Assembly (NCBI RefSeq): GCF_004664715.2
Contig: NC_051072.1
Coordinates: 33,072,642-33,136,641 of the forward strand
Direction: 5' to 3'
From: Peromyscus leucopus
Taxonomy: Eukaryota; Chordata; Mammalia; Rodentia; Cricetidae
DNA length: 64,000 nucleotides
In this document: positions 11,851 to 23,010 of the stretch, piece after piece
How the letters are laid out: every line of letters begins with the position of its first letter
How positions within the stretch are numbered: the first letter of the stretch is position 1
Translations under genes and position numbers: made by a program
The notes under the pieces: generated by a model
What the model was told of the DNA's origin: nothing
Databases searched by the model: none
Seen by the model: only the letters and a program-made list of their open reading frames with translations

Positions 11851-12270
11851 AATAAGCTTATTACAGGAAAGGTAGGAAGGCCGGGACAGTCTGCAAACAT
11901 GCTGTAGGATCCTATGAAAGATCAAAGTCCCAATGGCCAGCCCCTTAAGGAAAACCGAGTCCTTCTCCCCCTGTACCCCCACCAGAGGCCACCAAAGAAA
12001 GATGCTATGGATGGACACTGGCCCACAGGGTGTGGGAAGGAGGATAGAGAAGGAAAGGATTTGGGGCAGAGAAAGAAGAGAGCATTTTTTAGGCAGAAGA
12101 GCTACAGTCAAGGTGTAGTTGGAAGACAGACTAAGAAAATGTTCCACCCAGAATCATTTCTAAAGAGGAAGCAGGCTAATAATCATGTTTAACCTCTGCA
12201 TAGGTTCTGACTTGCAGAGTGGAGATGAAAAATTGTTTTGGCTTTGAAAATTTACTTCTTTTTAAAAGGG
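11851..12270. other. Unresolved sequence, no gene supported
   Basis: Open frames of 129 residues (minus) and 92 residues (plus) overlap each other here. Neither has a domain, a signal peptide or an exon structure. The stretch may be a continuation of old L1 sequence. Confidence 0.4.
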
Positions 12271-12290
12271 TTCTCTGCCCTCCCTCACTA

Positions 12291-12331
12291 TCTCTCTCTC
12301 TCTCTCTTTCTTTTCTTTTTTTTTCTTTCTT

Positions 12332-12369
<38 letters not shown>
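12291..12369 (+). repeat. Compound (CT)n/(GT)n microsatellite
   Basis: (CT)n at 12291-12308 and a T/C-rich bridge are followed by (GT)n at 12335-12368. Open frames running through it are repeat artefacts. Confidence 0.95.
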
Positions 12370-12478
12370 TAGGGAGAGAGTTGTTTAGTATTTCCATATG
12401 TGTGTGTATATACCATACTGTGTCAAGAGGTAATGGAACAATTTGTTATATTTTTGAGAATTTAAATTTTTTCTCTTT

Positions 12479-12752
12479 TATTCTTTTTATCATTATTATT
12501 AAGAGATTTTCTATTCATTTTATATACCAACCACAGATTCCCCTCACTTCCTTCCTCCTGCCCCCCAGCCTTCCCCCACAACCCCACCCACTCCCTCCTC
12601 ATCCAAGGCAAGGTCTCCCATGGGGAGTCAGCAGAGCCTGGCACGCTCAGCTGAGGCAGGTCCAAGCCCCTCCACCCTGCACCAAGGCTGCACAAAGTGT
12701 CCCACCATAAACTAGGCCCCAAAAGCCAGCTCATGAACCAGGGATGGGTCCC
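12479..12752 (-). mobile_element. L1 (Lx-type) 3' UTR, antisense
   Basis: Antisense landmarks are 'ataccaaccacagattcccc', 'aaggcaaggtctcccatggg', 'gagtcagcagagcctggc', 'tgcaccaaggctgcacaaag', 'gtgtcccaccataaac' and 'gccagctcatgaaccaggga'. It is 5'-truncated within the 3' UTR. The 163-residue open frame that spans the microsatellite and this element is not a gene. Confidence 0.85.
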
Positions 12753-12769
12753 GATTTTAAATTTTGACT

Positions 12770-12885
12770 CTTTACAGATTAGATGCTATAAATATGTATT
12801 GAAATATCTCACAGTGCCATCAATATATGCCATCCTGCTTCTGTGTGTCAATCAAATAACCTTAAATAAAAAATACAAGGAAGGA
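12770..12885 (+). mobile_element. Possible old L1 3' tail
   Basis: 'atgtattgaaatatctcaca' followed by 'tgtgtgtcaatcaaataacc' and 'ttaaataaaaaata' resembles the final part of ancient L1 3' ends. The match is short and weak. Confidence 0.35.
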
Positions 12886-15478
12886 ACGTGGCAAAATAGC
12901 TACATTATTATATACTTGAAAATAGCTTTCTATGATCTACATAGAAATCTCTAATCCTACCACGTAGTAGTTAATGGTCACATATCAAAAAAAAAAAAAA
13001 AAAAAGGTGAACTTGCAGTAGCATGTAGACCAGTGTTAATTATTGCTAATAAGGGAAAAATACAAAAGTAAACAGAAATCTTCACTTTGATTTCCAGCCT
13101 AAGAAATGGACAAAGAAAGGTAATCCTGTTATACTGTTGTCCTAGGATGTAACTTTTTATAATGGCAATTCTAATGTATGTTGAAGCAGACATGTTATGC
13201 CTACATAAAACTTTTGAGATTTTAATTTAAGGAATTTAATTAAATAGAGAAAATCATTTTGTTAGGGATATCCACACACAATGCAAAAGCAAGATATTTT
13301 GAAACCTATTTACATACATAGGACACTACAAACAATTAAAAGTTTAAGTTAATAACAGTAGGCACAATCTATGGACCATACTTTTTAAAGTTTTCAAAGC
13401 TAGTTCATAAAGTTTCAGTACTGACTTTGAATAAAAGCCAAAGAGATGAAAATGCTTATACTTGTTTTGTTTTAGCATTATTGGTCATTTAAATTTTTAT
13501 TCGTGATTTTCAGAAGTTTCTAAATTTTCCAAGCATGTTGTCTATTGCTTGTTTACTTGAAAGATGAACAAAACATGAAATAACATCTCTCTGTGTAAAC
13601 ATCAAGTAGGCACACTTGTTAGATACTTGTCAGAAACAGCTGTGCAGAGTTCTCTTCCCTTTCGATTATGTACAGCATGGGCCAGGCTGATTTCTTCTTT
13701 TAGTGTTAATGGCTTTCTCATATATAATACACATGCATAATTATATAAGTTTGTACTTGCATATGTATGTGTAATGTAGTGCATGTTTGTACAGATATAT
13801 ATACATATAAATATCTACAGATGTGTGTGTTTACATTAATTTACATTTACAAATAACAGTTTTATAAAGGTTAGTCTCTTATCATAAAGTTAATCTCTCA
13901 GTTGGATTTTAAAATTGCCGTCAGTGTCACGCAGTGAAATCTCCAATTTCACAATTAACTAGCATTAATTAAATTCTAATCAGGTGAAATATAAACAAAA
14001 TAAAGCAAAGCCCAAACAAACAACCAACATCCAAGATGTCAACATGTGTGTTAGCTCAGAAGCATGGTTCATTGTTTCTAATTTTCTGGTGAAGCTACAT
14101 AGGTGTGGAGCTTAGCATTAGCGTGGAGGCCAAACCCAGAGCTACTGCCTACATCGTCAGCAGTAGGCAGAAAAGAACAATGCAAAGCAGAAAACAACTC
14201 ATTCAATTTTAAGTTCTGTCTTCATAAAACGAAAAATTCAAAAACATATTCTGCTAATGGGGAGTCATTTTGTCAATGTCCTTCAGTAGAGGAACATTTC
14301 AAGAAATTCCCGTCTAAATTACCAAAAGCACAGACTTGTACTACCCAATTTTAATTTTTCCTTATTAGTTTGTTATTTCCTTTTGATTGAGGTGAATTCT
14401 TGCTCAACCCATGTAGTAGCAAAGATGAACTAAAGTGTTTGTGTATCTGCTGCATACATTTTATACATATTTGATGTTATTTTTTACATCTTTGGTGGAA
14501 CATGTTAAATGTCATGTATCCGATGTTAAAGAAATAAATTTACAAGTAGCGATTTCTATTACTGACAAAAAATTGTTTCACTGAAGCACAGGTTTCTATT
14601 ATAAACATTAAAATACATTTTTCCTAATCCATAATCTTTCTCCCAATTCCATTATTTAAGTAAGGCTACAATTGCAATTAACTTATATATTTCAAGTAAC
14701 TTAATATTAATAACCAATCATCATTCTTCTCCTTGATATGCCTTGATATCAGAGTATGTAATATTACAAACTTTGCACAAACATGTTTATGTACAAGCTG
14801 CTTTCCATGTGTCAAGCAATCAGCAAGTATTAATCATTGAAAAGGCAATTGTACAATTAGGCATTGATGATTTTGAAAATTCAAAATGTTACTGGCCTGA
14901 TAAAGAAAATCAGTGTTCACTTACAGATTCCAAATTACTTTTGTGTTAATTTCAATTTCAAAACAAATTTTAAACAACCTTTATTTCAAATTTAACATAT
15001 ATATGAAAAAAGTCTTATGTTTTCAACATTAAATAAAGTCTTATTTTTCAACTCCAGTGAACATAGCATTAACATCTCCTCTGCTAGTTATTTACTTAAA
15101 ATCTTAAAGTAAATATAAAATAAAATACATCCCAACTTAATTCATCATCTCTGTTACTTACTCTTAAAAACATAGCAATATCTAATGACATTTTCCCCAA
15201 AAAAATCAGTGCTTCAAATTTGACAAATTATATAATGAAAATGGATTTTAATTAATACATGAAAAATATTAGTTGTGCTTTCTTAATGCTGCTAAATTTC
15301 TAGTTTTAAAAATGAATTATTGATATGTAAATGGAAACTGCATTTTAAACTGACTAGGTTTAACTGTTTTGTTAGAGAAAGTATTTTATTACAAAGTGTA
15401 CAACGGATGCTAAATCCATATTTGTACTGTCAGGCTGGCAGGCTGCAGTTTCTATTCAGCTGTTTTCTTGCATTTTAG
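12886..15478. other. Unique AT-rich DNA with a short poly-A
   Basis: A poly-A of about 20 bases lies at 12986-13005. No interspersed repeat, exon or supported open frame was recognised across the rest. This is one of the longest repeat-free stretches of the window. Confidence 0.5.
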
Positions 15479-15574
15479 TAAATGGGTGAGTTCAGTGTTG
15501 GCAGACGTATTCCTTCAAGTGTTACAGGAGGATTGGTATTTGATAAATTGCTGCACATTTCCAATCGGAATCAG
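15479..15574 (+). other. Exon-like segment bounded by good splice signals
   Basis: The segment is preceded by a pyrimidine-rich acceptor ending 'ctgttttcttgcattttag' and followed by 'cag|gtatgg'. Its length is 96 bp. One frame stays open throughout (starting at the second base); another begins with a TAA and is then open. No protein family is recognisable. It could be an exon of a non-coding transcript, a conserved element, or chance. Confidence 0.2.
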
Positions 15575-15576
15575 GT

Positions 15577-16113
15577 ATGGTGAACCCTAAAATAAACTGT
15601 ACATCCAAAGGTTTAAACTCCTCACTAAACAAGCTCAGAAGGATTACAAAAAGAATTAAAAAGAGTAAAGTGATGTTTTCCCCCTTATATCTTGTTCTCT
15701 ATAAGAAAGGTTGTAAGACTCAGACAAAAAAAAAATATAAACTTACCAGGATCGTGCATGTTCTACATTTCATAGCAGACATATGTTTGAGAGGCTGTGC
15801 AGGGCCACAAAAAGGGTTAAAGGGCTACCAGATGGAGCCTGAAGTACTGGAGAGTGGAGTTTCAACCCTAAGTGCTATCATGGGGCTCATAGTAACCTTC
15901 ATTGTTGAAAAGGAGCCACCAGCTGGAACAAGATTTGTAACCACATTAGAAGCAAGTTCTAGTTGTCAGTGCTTGGGGCAAAAGATTGTGAGAAGCGAAC
16001 AGCTGTCTCCTTGGAGAAAAGAGATCAGCTTCGGTGGGTTCTTTGACAAGTGTGCAAGAGACGGAAGGGTTGATAGGGGTCATACGGATGAAGAACTTAA
16101 AATGCAGCTTTAA
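15577..16113 (+). other. 178-residue open frame, probably chance
   Basis: This is the longest open frame outside recognised repeats. It runs from an ATG at 15577 to a TAA ending at 16113; the frame is open from 15547. The product is lysine-rich at its N-terminus (residues about 20-60), has no signal peptide, one short hydrophobic stretch (about residues 98-110), and no motif I recognise. There is no Kozak-like context, promoter or polyadenylation evidence that decides for it. It directly follows the exon-like segment, but the splice donor there would remove its start codon. I regard it as unproven. Confidence 0.15.
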
Positions 16114-16225
16114 GGCCAAAAGTGAAAAAATGAAAGTGCACTTTGAGTATTGCTAGACTTGCATGGTAAATGAAGCTAATGCACAAATAATTCTAGCAGT
16201 GTGTGTTGAAGGAAAGGCACATACA

Positions 16226-16324
16226 TTTCTAATATTCAATATATATATATATATATATACATAATATATATAAGATATATTATACATTAATATATATTAC
16301 TATATATAAATTACGTACTGATTA
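16226..16324 (+). repeat. AT-rich repeat, copy 1, with (AT)n
   Basis: Begins 'tttctaatattcaatatata', includes (AT)n at 16239-16260 and ends 'ttactatatataaattacgt' then 'actg'. A related direct copy is at 18526-18608. Confidence 0.7.
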
Positions 16325-16682
16325 GGACATTAGGACAGCTTGTGATGAGTGGGTAATAGATTGGAGTCTTTGCTATTAGATCAAACTATATGTAGCAAAT
16401 TCATCATTTCATTCCTGTTGTAAGCACATATTCTTTGTGCTATGTAAAAAATATCCTTTACTCTGAATATTGGGAAAGTAAAATAGACAATTTTGACTGT
16501 GTTGTAAGTATGGTGCTGTTGTCATAGGTGGTTGTTGCTGTACACTCAACTGAAGGGTGTTCATTGATTTGGGATGCAGTCAATAAACATAAATCTACAT
16601 TCAGGCAATTTCATGTTTTAAGCTCTCTCTCTATTGCTGTCTCCCTTCTTATCTCCTCTCTCTCTCTCTGTCTCTCTCTCTT
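16325..16682. other. Unique DNA followed by CT-rich sequence
   Basis: Nothing recognised up to about 16620, then a (CT)-rich stretch at 16622-16686. Confidence 0.5.
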
Positions 16683-16897
16683 TCTCTCATTTTTTATATA
16701 TAAGTCTGTTTACTTCATTTATGTCCATATACCATATGCATGTCTGGTACCTGCAGAGGCCAGAACAGCACTTTGAGAGGATCCCAGGAGCTGGAATTAG
16801 AAATGGTTGTAAGTTATCAATTGGGTGCTGGGAAGAGCAACCTGGTTTCTTTGGAAGAGCAACCACTGTGCTTAATTACAAAATCATCTCTCAGCCC
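16683..16897 (-). mobile_element. B3-type SINE, antisense
   Basis: Antisense B3/B2 landmarks are 'gcatgtctggtacctgcaga', 'ggccagaacagc', 'ggagctggaattagaaatgg', 'ttgtaagttatc', 'gggtgctgggaagagcaacc' and the terminal 'catctctcagcccc', which is the antisense of the RNA polymerase III A-box end. Confidence 0.85.
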
Positions 16898-16900
16898 CTC

Positions 16901-17044
16901 TTATTTATTTATTTATTTTGAGAACTTCATATATGAAACAAAGTATTTATACCATTTCTACCCCTCTCTCTTCTCCTCCAACCCCTCCCATCCATTCACT
17001 ACCTTTGGCATTCCTGGTTTTTTTCTTCCATATTTATTATTGTT
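16901..17044 (-). mobile_element. L1 3' UTR remnant, antisense
   Basis: (TTTA)n followed by 'ttttgagaacttcatatatg' and a C/T-rich stretch with 'ccaacccctcccatcc' is the antisense L1 3' end. The solo LTR interrupts or borders it at 17045. Confidence 0.6.
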
Positions 17045-17419
17045 TGCTGTGGATATTGCTCTGTATAAATAAAATGCTGATTGGCCAGTAGCCAGGCAGG
17101 AAGTATAGGCGGGACAAGCAGAGAAGAGAGTTCTGGGAAGTGGAAGGCTGAGTCAGAGAGATGCTGCCAGCCGCCACCATGAGAAGATGTTAAGATACCG
17201 GTAAGCCACGAGCCACGTGGCAGCATATAGATTAATAAAAACGGGTTGATTTAAGCTATAAGAACAGTTAGCAAGAAGCCTGCCACGGCCATACAGTTTG
17301 TAAGTAATATAAGTCTCTGTGTGTTTACTTGGTTGGGTCTGAGCAGCTGCAGGACTGGAGGGTGAAAGAGATTTGTCCTGACCATGGGCCAGGCAGGACT
17401 GGAGAAAACTTCAGCTATA
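17045..17419 (+). mobile_element. Solo LTR, rodent class II (ERVK-like)
   Basis: Starts 'tgctgtggatattgctctgt', contains 'gattggccagtagccaggca', 'ggaagtataggcgggaca', 'agccacgtggcagcatatag' and 'aagtctctgtgtgttta', and ends 'cttcagctata'. Its flanks attgtt (17039-17044) and attatt (17420-17425) fit a 6-bp target duplication with one mismatch, as expected of class II ERV integrases. It is the same family as the LTRs at 3430-3813 and 36434-36759. No internal region is present. Confidence 0.85.
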
Positions 17420-17453
17420 ATTATTATATTTTATATAAATACAACTACAAATA

Positions 17454-17456
<3 letters not shown>

Positions 17457-17486
<30 letters not shown>

Positions 17487-17533
17487 TAGAGAGAGAGAGA
17501 GAGAAAGAGAAAGAAAGAGAGAGAGAGAGAGGA
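17457..17533 (+). repeat. Compound (CA)n/(GA)n microsatellite
   Basis: (CA)n at 17461-17484 is followed by interrupted (GA)n to about 17533. Thr-His and Arg-Glu open frames across it are artefacts. Confidence 0.95.
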
Positions 17534-17761
17534 GTGAATTTAATTTTGCAAGGGTCCAGGGCTAAGCACTTGCATGTCTTTAAGCCAGTGCTGCTGCAGC
17601 TATGACTCCCTTCAAAGGGTTCTTAATCATTTGTGTTTACTGTATTGAATGGCTCATCTAGAAAAGACTAGGCTTTCCTGCTGTCATTCACATCCCAGTA
17701 GATGATAACAACTGAGGAGTAGCCCTGAACCTTTTCTTGTGGAGCTCAATGATCTGATACA

Positions 17762-17965
17762 AAGGTTAGGAAACTACAGCCGGCGGGGCCAGATCCAGCG
17801 TTCTGTTTCACAAATAAAGTTTTATGGAAATGTAGCTGTGTTCATTCATTTACAAGACATTCATGGCTCCTTCCTCACCCAAATGGCTGAAATGTATCTG
17901 TGGGAAGGGAATTTATGACCTGCAAAGCCTAAAATATTTACTACCTAGTCCTTTATAGACCATTC
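17762..17965 (+). mobile_element. Ancient hAT-like DNA transposon (non-autonomous)
   Basis: The sequence follows a well-known mammalian element: 'aggttaggaaactacagccg', 'caaataaagttttatggaaa', 'tgtgttcattcatttaca', and 'gacctgcaaagcctaaaat' then 'atttactacctagtccttta'. I remember the consensus as bounded by CAGGGGTCGGCAAAC-type inverted ends, which marks a hAT (Tip100-like) element. The exact family name is not certain. It encodes nothing. Confidence 0.65.
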
Positions 17966-18239
17966 GTGTCTCCTGCTAAATTGTCTTAACTTCTCTGTAT
18001 CTTCCCTTCCTAATCTATTAAAGCTTTCTTTCCTTCCTAGAAAATACCTACGTAAAAAACTTCTTTCCTCCCATTCAGTCCCTGACCACGGTAGCTTTTC
18101 TAGAGTTTTCACCTAAGAAACAATAATATAAAGATGTAAATTAACGCTCACACTTGAATGACTTCTGGAGATAACAAAACAATTCAAAAACCAAATCATT
18201 TCAATTTATATTTGAAAATAATAGCAAAGTAGTAAACAA
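17966..18239. other. Unique AT-rich DNA, no gene seen
   Basis: Nothing recognised. Confidence 0.5.
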
Positions 18240-18395
18240 TAATTATTAAGTGTTAATCTCAGTTATGAATACATAGTTCATGTTGAGAAATAAGTTATTC
18301 TTCACCTAAAGTAACACAGCTAAATGGGAAGCAAGCATAAAACTCAACTTTAGGACAGTGAGATAATCAGTTCTATAGCGTCAGTGTATCTACCA
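18240..18395 (-). mobile_element. MIR SINE, antisense
   Basis: Antisense MIR core: 'gagaaataagttattcttca' followed by 'cctaaagtaacacagctaaa', 'tgggaagcaagcataaaact' and 'caactttag'. This parallels the 'ttaagtaacttgcccaaggt'-'cacacagctagtaagtgg' order of the consensus. It is heavily diverged. Confidence 0.55.
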
Positions 18396-20605
18396 GTCAA
18401 TAAATTAATGGTTTTCTTCAGGAAACCCTACTGCTCCCCTGAAAATCAGGCTTTCTTGTTCTTACATGCTATCCTAAAGTTTAATGTAAGCAAGACAGGC
18501 ATCAACAACCCAGTATGTATTTTATTTTCTAGTATTCAATATATATACATATAATATATACCAGATATTATATTAATAAATTACTATATATAAATTACAT
18601 ACTGGATACTGTATATATACACATATATTACTATACATAAATTATTAATAACCATATATACATATACAAACCTGTCTAATTTGAGCAATTCGTATTAAAC
18701 ATAAATAAAATAACTAAAACACTATAGACAGTGTTTTTCTTAGAAATCCTAAACATTGTCTACAATCATGTGTTATTTTTTCTTCCTCTTAGTAGGGGTG
18801 TACTCAACCTATTCCCAGCATGAAAAATGATCTCACCTTTAGTGCCTTAAACAACTATTCCCTTATTTTCTGAGACTCTCTTACTTAGTCACAAAAATCA
18901 AATAGTTTCAACCACAATTTTCAAGGAAGGTATCCATGATTTAAATGGTAAGCAAAACCAATGGAGCTTTGGTTTTAGGATGAGTTCTGTGTGTCATGGA
19001 ACTGCAATTTTGTTAAATACTGTGTAATTATTGTACCGTCATCTTGAAAATAAGAAATCACATTGATCCAAAACATTTTTTGCAATTTATAGTTAATAAA
19101 TCTTACTGGCTATTTAGCTTTAACTTGAATAAATTTTAAAGATTTTAAAAACATGATACTCATTTTCATAATACACAGGAAAAGTACTTGAGCATGGACC
19201 TCTGATAGTGAGAAGTCTTTTTAAAGGGTTAAAGTACAGCCACTCAAGACTAAGCTGGCCTTTGTCAGCAGGCACTTGACATTTAAATGCATCTATTCTC
19301 TGTGTGCTGAGGGGTCAACACAATAAAATAGCTGTCATTGCATCCTGGTAGTTTGGGAGGCTATTATCAAAATGTTTCTTAGGTGTTCTGACGCTGACCT
19401 TTGAAGGGGTCACTTTCACCTGAGTGACCTGTGAAATCTCATGGTCAAGAAGACACAAAGAATGGTTAACAAGTCAAATACTGCAAAGGCAGGAACAGCT
19501 CCTGCTCGGCTTTTGACTTAACTCATGTCTCTCCAGGGACATCTACAGCTCTGTCAGAACTATGGATTGAACAGGGACATGATACTTTCATGTGGATGTT
19601 CATTTTCCCTTTCTAAATCTCAACCTGATCCAATCACAACAAAAATGTGATACACATTATTTTTATTGTTATCATTCTTGTTCAAGCCAGGTCATCAGTA
19701 CAACTCCCACTAAAAAATAAAATGGTAACAGTCAGTTAAATAGCATTAAATAGCAGTAAACAAATCATTGAAACGATCTCAACATTTTATGTAGCTATTT
19801 ACTAAGTGAGTTCCTTCTAAGGTGGTTTGATACTATGAGATATTGTAGAAGCTAAGTATATCTTCAGTTTTTATTGCGAAAATTACAGTATAACAAGAGC
19901 CACATGAAAATTTAAATTAAAGGTTTTGATTAATTTCTTCTGGAATGACAATCATCCATATTTGTAATTTTTTAAAACACAGATGTTAGTTAACTATTAT
20001 TCTGCATAAAGTTAAAATGTCTAGTTCAACCCCCAAATATTAAAGACTATTTCTAGGAAATACTGTAGAATACAAAATTAAAAGAGAAGCAGATTGTTGG
20101 GGAGGTACACAAAAATTTGTGATCGATTTCCAAATGAAATATTTAAATTACAAGAATTTATAAATAAAATAAATGTTGCTTCAGAAGCAGAGACAGTGAT
20201 AGACAGGACAAAGTAGGTCATATGCTTGTAGAATTTCTTGATGTTGTCTTTTAAGTATCAAGAACATTCATATGAACATCTGACATACACCTACTGTGGG
20301 CGATAGCCTCTTTCCAATCCTTTACTTTGACTTTTATCCAATGTGGTTTTGCTCTCATTCTTGGATTCAGTGCTAGCTATCGCTATTAAAAAACAAAAAT
20401 AAACAAAAACCTTCAGCCATTTCTTCCAAATATTTTCATTGGTATGCCTATGAGAGCAAGGTCTTCCAGTTAAGTTTTCTTTAATAAATTTTTCATTTCT
20501 AATTGGAAAAAAATCAATTTTAACTTGGAAACAATGAATCTGCTTTTGTCACATTGTTTTGAACATAGTGAGTCTTTGTCTTTCTTGCTGTTTTGTCTAT
20601 GGTGT
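18396..20605. other. Unique DNA with a second AT-rich repeat copy and a higher-complexity block
   Basis: 18526-18608 is a direct copy of the AT-rich repeat at 16226-16324. 19185-19520 is a compact block of higher complexity with nuclear-receptor half-site-like words (19395-19430). The remainder is not recognised and carries no supported gene. Confidence 0.5.
19395..19430. promoter_or_regulatory. Cluster of TGACCT/GGGTCA half-sites (candidate)
   Basis: TGACCT at 19395-19400 and GGGTCA at 19407-19412 are everted with a 6-bp spacer (ER6 spacing); a further TGACCT is at 19425-19430. Such half-sites are bound by nuclear receptors. Short motifs like these also arise by chance, so this is only a candidate. 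Confidence 0.2.
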
Positions 20606-20670
20606 TGAGGAGAACTCTGTGCAGGCTAGCCGAGTACTCTACCACTGAGCTATATCTCTTGCCCATGACA
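20606..20670 (-). mobile_element. ID-type SINE fragment, antisense
   Basis: 'ccgagtactctaccactgag' followed by 'ctatatctcttgccc' is the antisense of the tRNA-Ala-derived ID/BC1 head (A box region 'gctcagtggtagagc'). Confidence 0.65.
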
Positions 20671-22007
20671 ACAGTGCATCTTTAATTGCCAGGGTACTTG
20701 AATATCTGTTAAGAATTCTGGATCAAATATAATTTATTGAAAGTGTTCAATTAAAATAAATTAAACATAGAAAAAAGTTTTAGCAGGTAGGTACAGGCTG
20801 ATAACAGTGCCACAAATAATAAATTTTGAAATATTAGGTAGGCATTTATGGCAATCTATTGTTTTCATAGTTTGTTCCTGTCTTGTCTCTACATCTACTC
20901 ATCAATTTATAGAACATGATTGATTTGATCTGTACTAGGCACAAGACTGAGGTTTAGTGTCACAGTAGTGACCTGATCAGACAAAACCTCTCTCTCAAGG
21001 AACTGATAATTTCATACATCATTTAAATTAAGAAACATTTTCATTAATTAAACATATTACCAGTACACACAATAGATGCTTAATTTGTCTATGAATCATG
21101 AGTGAAAATGTATAAAGTATATTTATCACATTAAAAATTGTGTACTAGATATACATTTGGCAGAATGATTCCATGACTAGAGATTTGAAGTACTTTTTAG
21201 AGTCTAAATATTTCAGTCATTGTTTACCTATAATAATGAGATTAAATATGTAGAACTGTGCTTTAGGAAAATGTGAAAATATAAACTAAACTATAAACTC
21301 TAAAGCCTAAACTGGAGATGGAGATGGTATTTCTTATTGCAATTCTTATGAAAACAGTGTTTAATTTCACTTCTAATAGAGTTAATATGATGTGAGGTAC
21401 AATAATAGTATTGGATGATGAGAACCAAGGTGGCTGTTCAAGGACTAAGAGAGGGTAGCATACATATGTGGATATGCTGGGGAAAGGAATTATTTCTATT
21501 CTAGATAGTCCAGAGTAGAGCACCAAAAGATTTCATCATACAGTTCAGAATGGTGGCAACTTAAAACTTAAGGGTTGGTTGTTCATGGACTATTCCACTT
21601 AATATGTTCAAACCATGGTGGAATATTTCTTATTGCTTAAGGAATTCTAAGACTGGGTATATCTCTTTCATCATTAATATGTGAGGATTTTTGGTGATGA
21701 TTATTATTATAGAAACCCTAACTTACTTTGTATATTATACTTTAAACTCATGGTTTACTGTGAACCACAATGTAATGGGATGACCTTTGTCTTGTGTATT
21801 TGAGATTAAGGTGCAATTATTCTACCCACGTAAATGCTGACAGATCCTTAACATTCTGATGGTGTGGGTTAAGAAAAAAATCCAAAGCCTTGATTTAGCA
21901 TGATGGCTAAAATGCATTTTATACATTTTGTAAATGTCAATTAGCATTTAGATACCAGTGTATGGCTTTAAAAACTTGGAGCCAATCACTTAAAACCTAG
22001 ATAGCAA
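20671..22007. other. Mostly unique AT-rich DNA; possible ancient repeat at 20920-21015
   Basis: 20920-21015 reads 'ctgtactaggcacaagactg' ... 'acaaaacctctctctcaagg' then 'aactgataatttc', similar to the 'tgccaggcactgtgctagg...ccctgccctcaaggagct' motif of an ancient mammalian repeat (MIR/L2 type). No other repeat and no gene was recognised in this interval. Confidence 0.45.
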
Positions 22008-22193
22008 GCCGGGCGGTGGTGGCGCACGCCTTTAATCCCAGCACTCGGGAGGCAGAGGCAGGCGGATCTTTGTGAGTTTGAGGCCAGCCTGGGCTACCAA
22101 GTGAGTTCCAGGAAAGGCGCAAAGCTACACGGAGAAACCCTGTCTCAAAAAACAAAACAACAACAACAAAAAACAACAACAACAACAACAACA
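22008..22193 (+). mobile_element. B1 SINE, young
   Basis: Full-length B1 starting 'gccgggcggtggtggcgcac' with a (CAA)n-rich tail. It is flanked by a perfect 15-bp target-site duplication, aaaacctagatagca, at 21992-22006 and 22194-22208. Low divergence and the intact duplication indicate a recent L1-mediated insertion. Confidence 0.97.
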
Positions 22194-22208
22194 AAAACCT
22201 AGATAGCA

Positions 22209-22479
22209 TCATTTTTGTAGGATATTGAGGCCCACTTACCTCCCGAATGAATCTGAAGATGTACATTGGTCCCCAGTCACTATCTAAATGCATTGCTTGG
22301 ATGTGGTTCTTAACAATACTTTAAAAAAAAAAAAAACCCATACCTTAAACACTTAGAATCATAAGAAATTCAAGATGACTAAATTTCAGTAGCCCTTTGA
22401 TAAATTATCTCTAAACTAGCTGCTGTTTTTTTTTTTTTTTCTTTCTGCTTTTATTTTTGGTTTGGTTTAGATTTTTTTT
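22209..22479. other. Unique AT-rich DNA with homopolymer runs
   Basis: Short A- and T-runs near 22321-22335 and 22424-22440. Nothing else recognised. Confidence 0.5.
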
Positions 22480-23010
22480 CTTTTTTCCCCCTAAGAGAAG
22501 GGCAGAGTGGAGGGAGAGCTGTAAAGTCTCTGGGTTGCAGGATAAATCCCGCTTGGCTGCCTGTGACTGCCTCATTTAGCAGCTGGTAACACTGTGTAGC
22601 AATGCCTAGCACTCACTCTTACCGTCTTTTATGTAATATAATATATATTTTTTAAATTGATTGCAATTTTTTTAGCACTTTGGGGGCTGCTGGTGGTCTC
22701 CTTTTCAGGCTAAATAGACCAACTGCTGTTGCTAAAAGAGTTTATTCGACCACCCACACTCGGAGGCGCGGCCCCCTTCTCCCTGTGTTTCCCTGAAGTA
22801 GCAGTCAGCAAGGACTGTGCAGTAATGACTGCGAACAGCCTTCAGGCTCGGAAAAATGTCACAGCTTGATCCCTCGAGCCTCCAGTGCCCCCATTCAATC
22901 AGTGCTCAACTGCATGACGCACCCTGAAACTTCAAATGAAAGCCCTGGATTCATGGCCAAAAATATAAATTCCCCACAGGTTCCTCCTGTGGGGGTTATT
23001 GAAGTTCTCC
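22480..23010. promoter_or_regulatory. Higher-complexity, GC-richer unique block (candidate conserved element)
   Basis: This block lacks recognisable repeats and has a local rise in GC and CpG ('actcggaggcgcggccccct' near 22759-22778, 'ctcgagcc' near 22873). It ends with a perfect 9-bp hairpin stem: CCCCACAGG (22972-22980), loop TTCCT, CCTGTGGGG (22986-22994). No open frame or splice-bounded exon is convincing. It is the most enhancer-like or conserved-element-like stretch in the window, but this rests on composition only. Confidence 0.3.

Noticed and set aside
12219..12710. 163-residue plus-strand open frame
   Set aside because: It runs through a CT/GT microsatellite and an antisense L1 3' UTR; Ser-Leu, Cys-Val and Pro runs reflect repeats.
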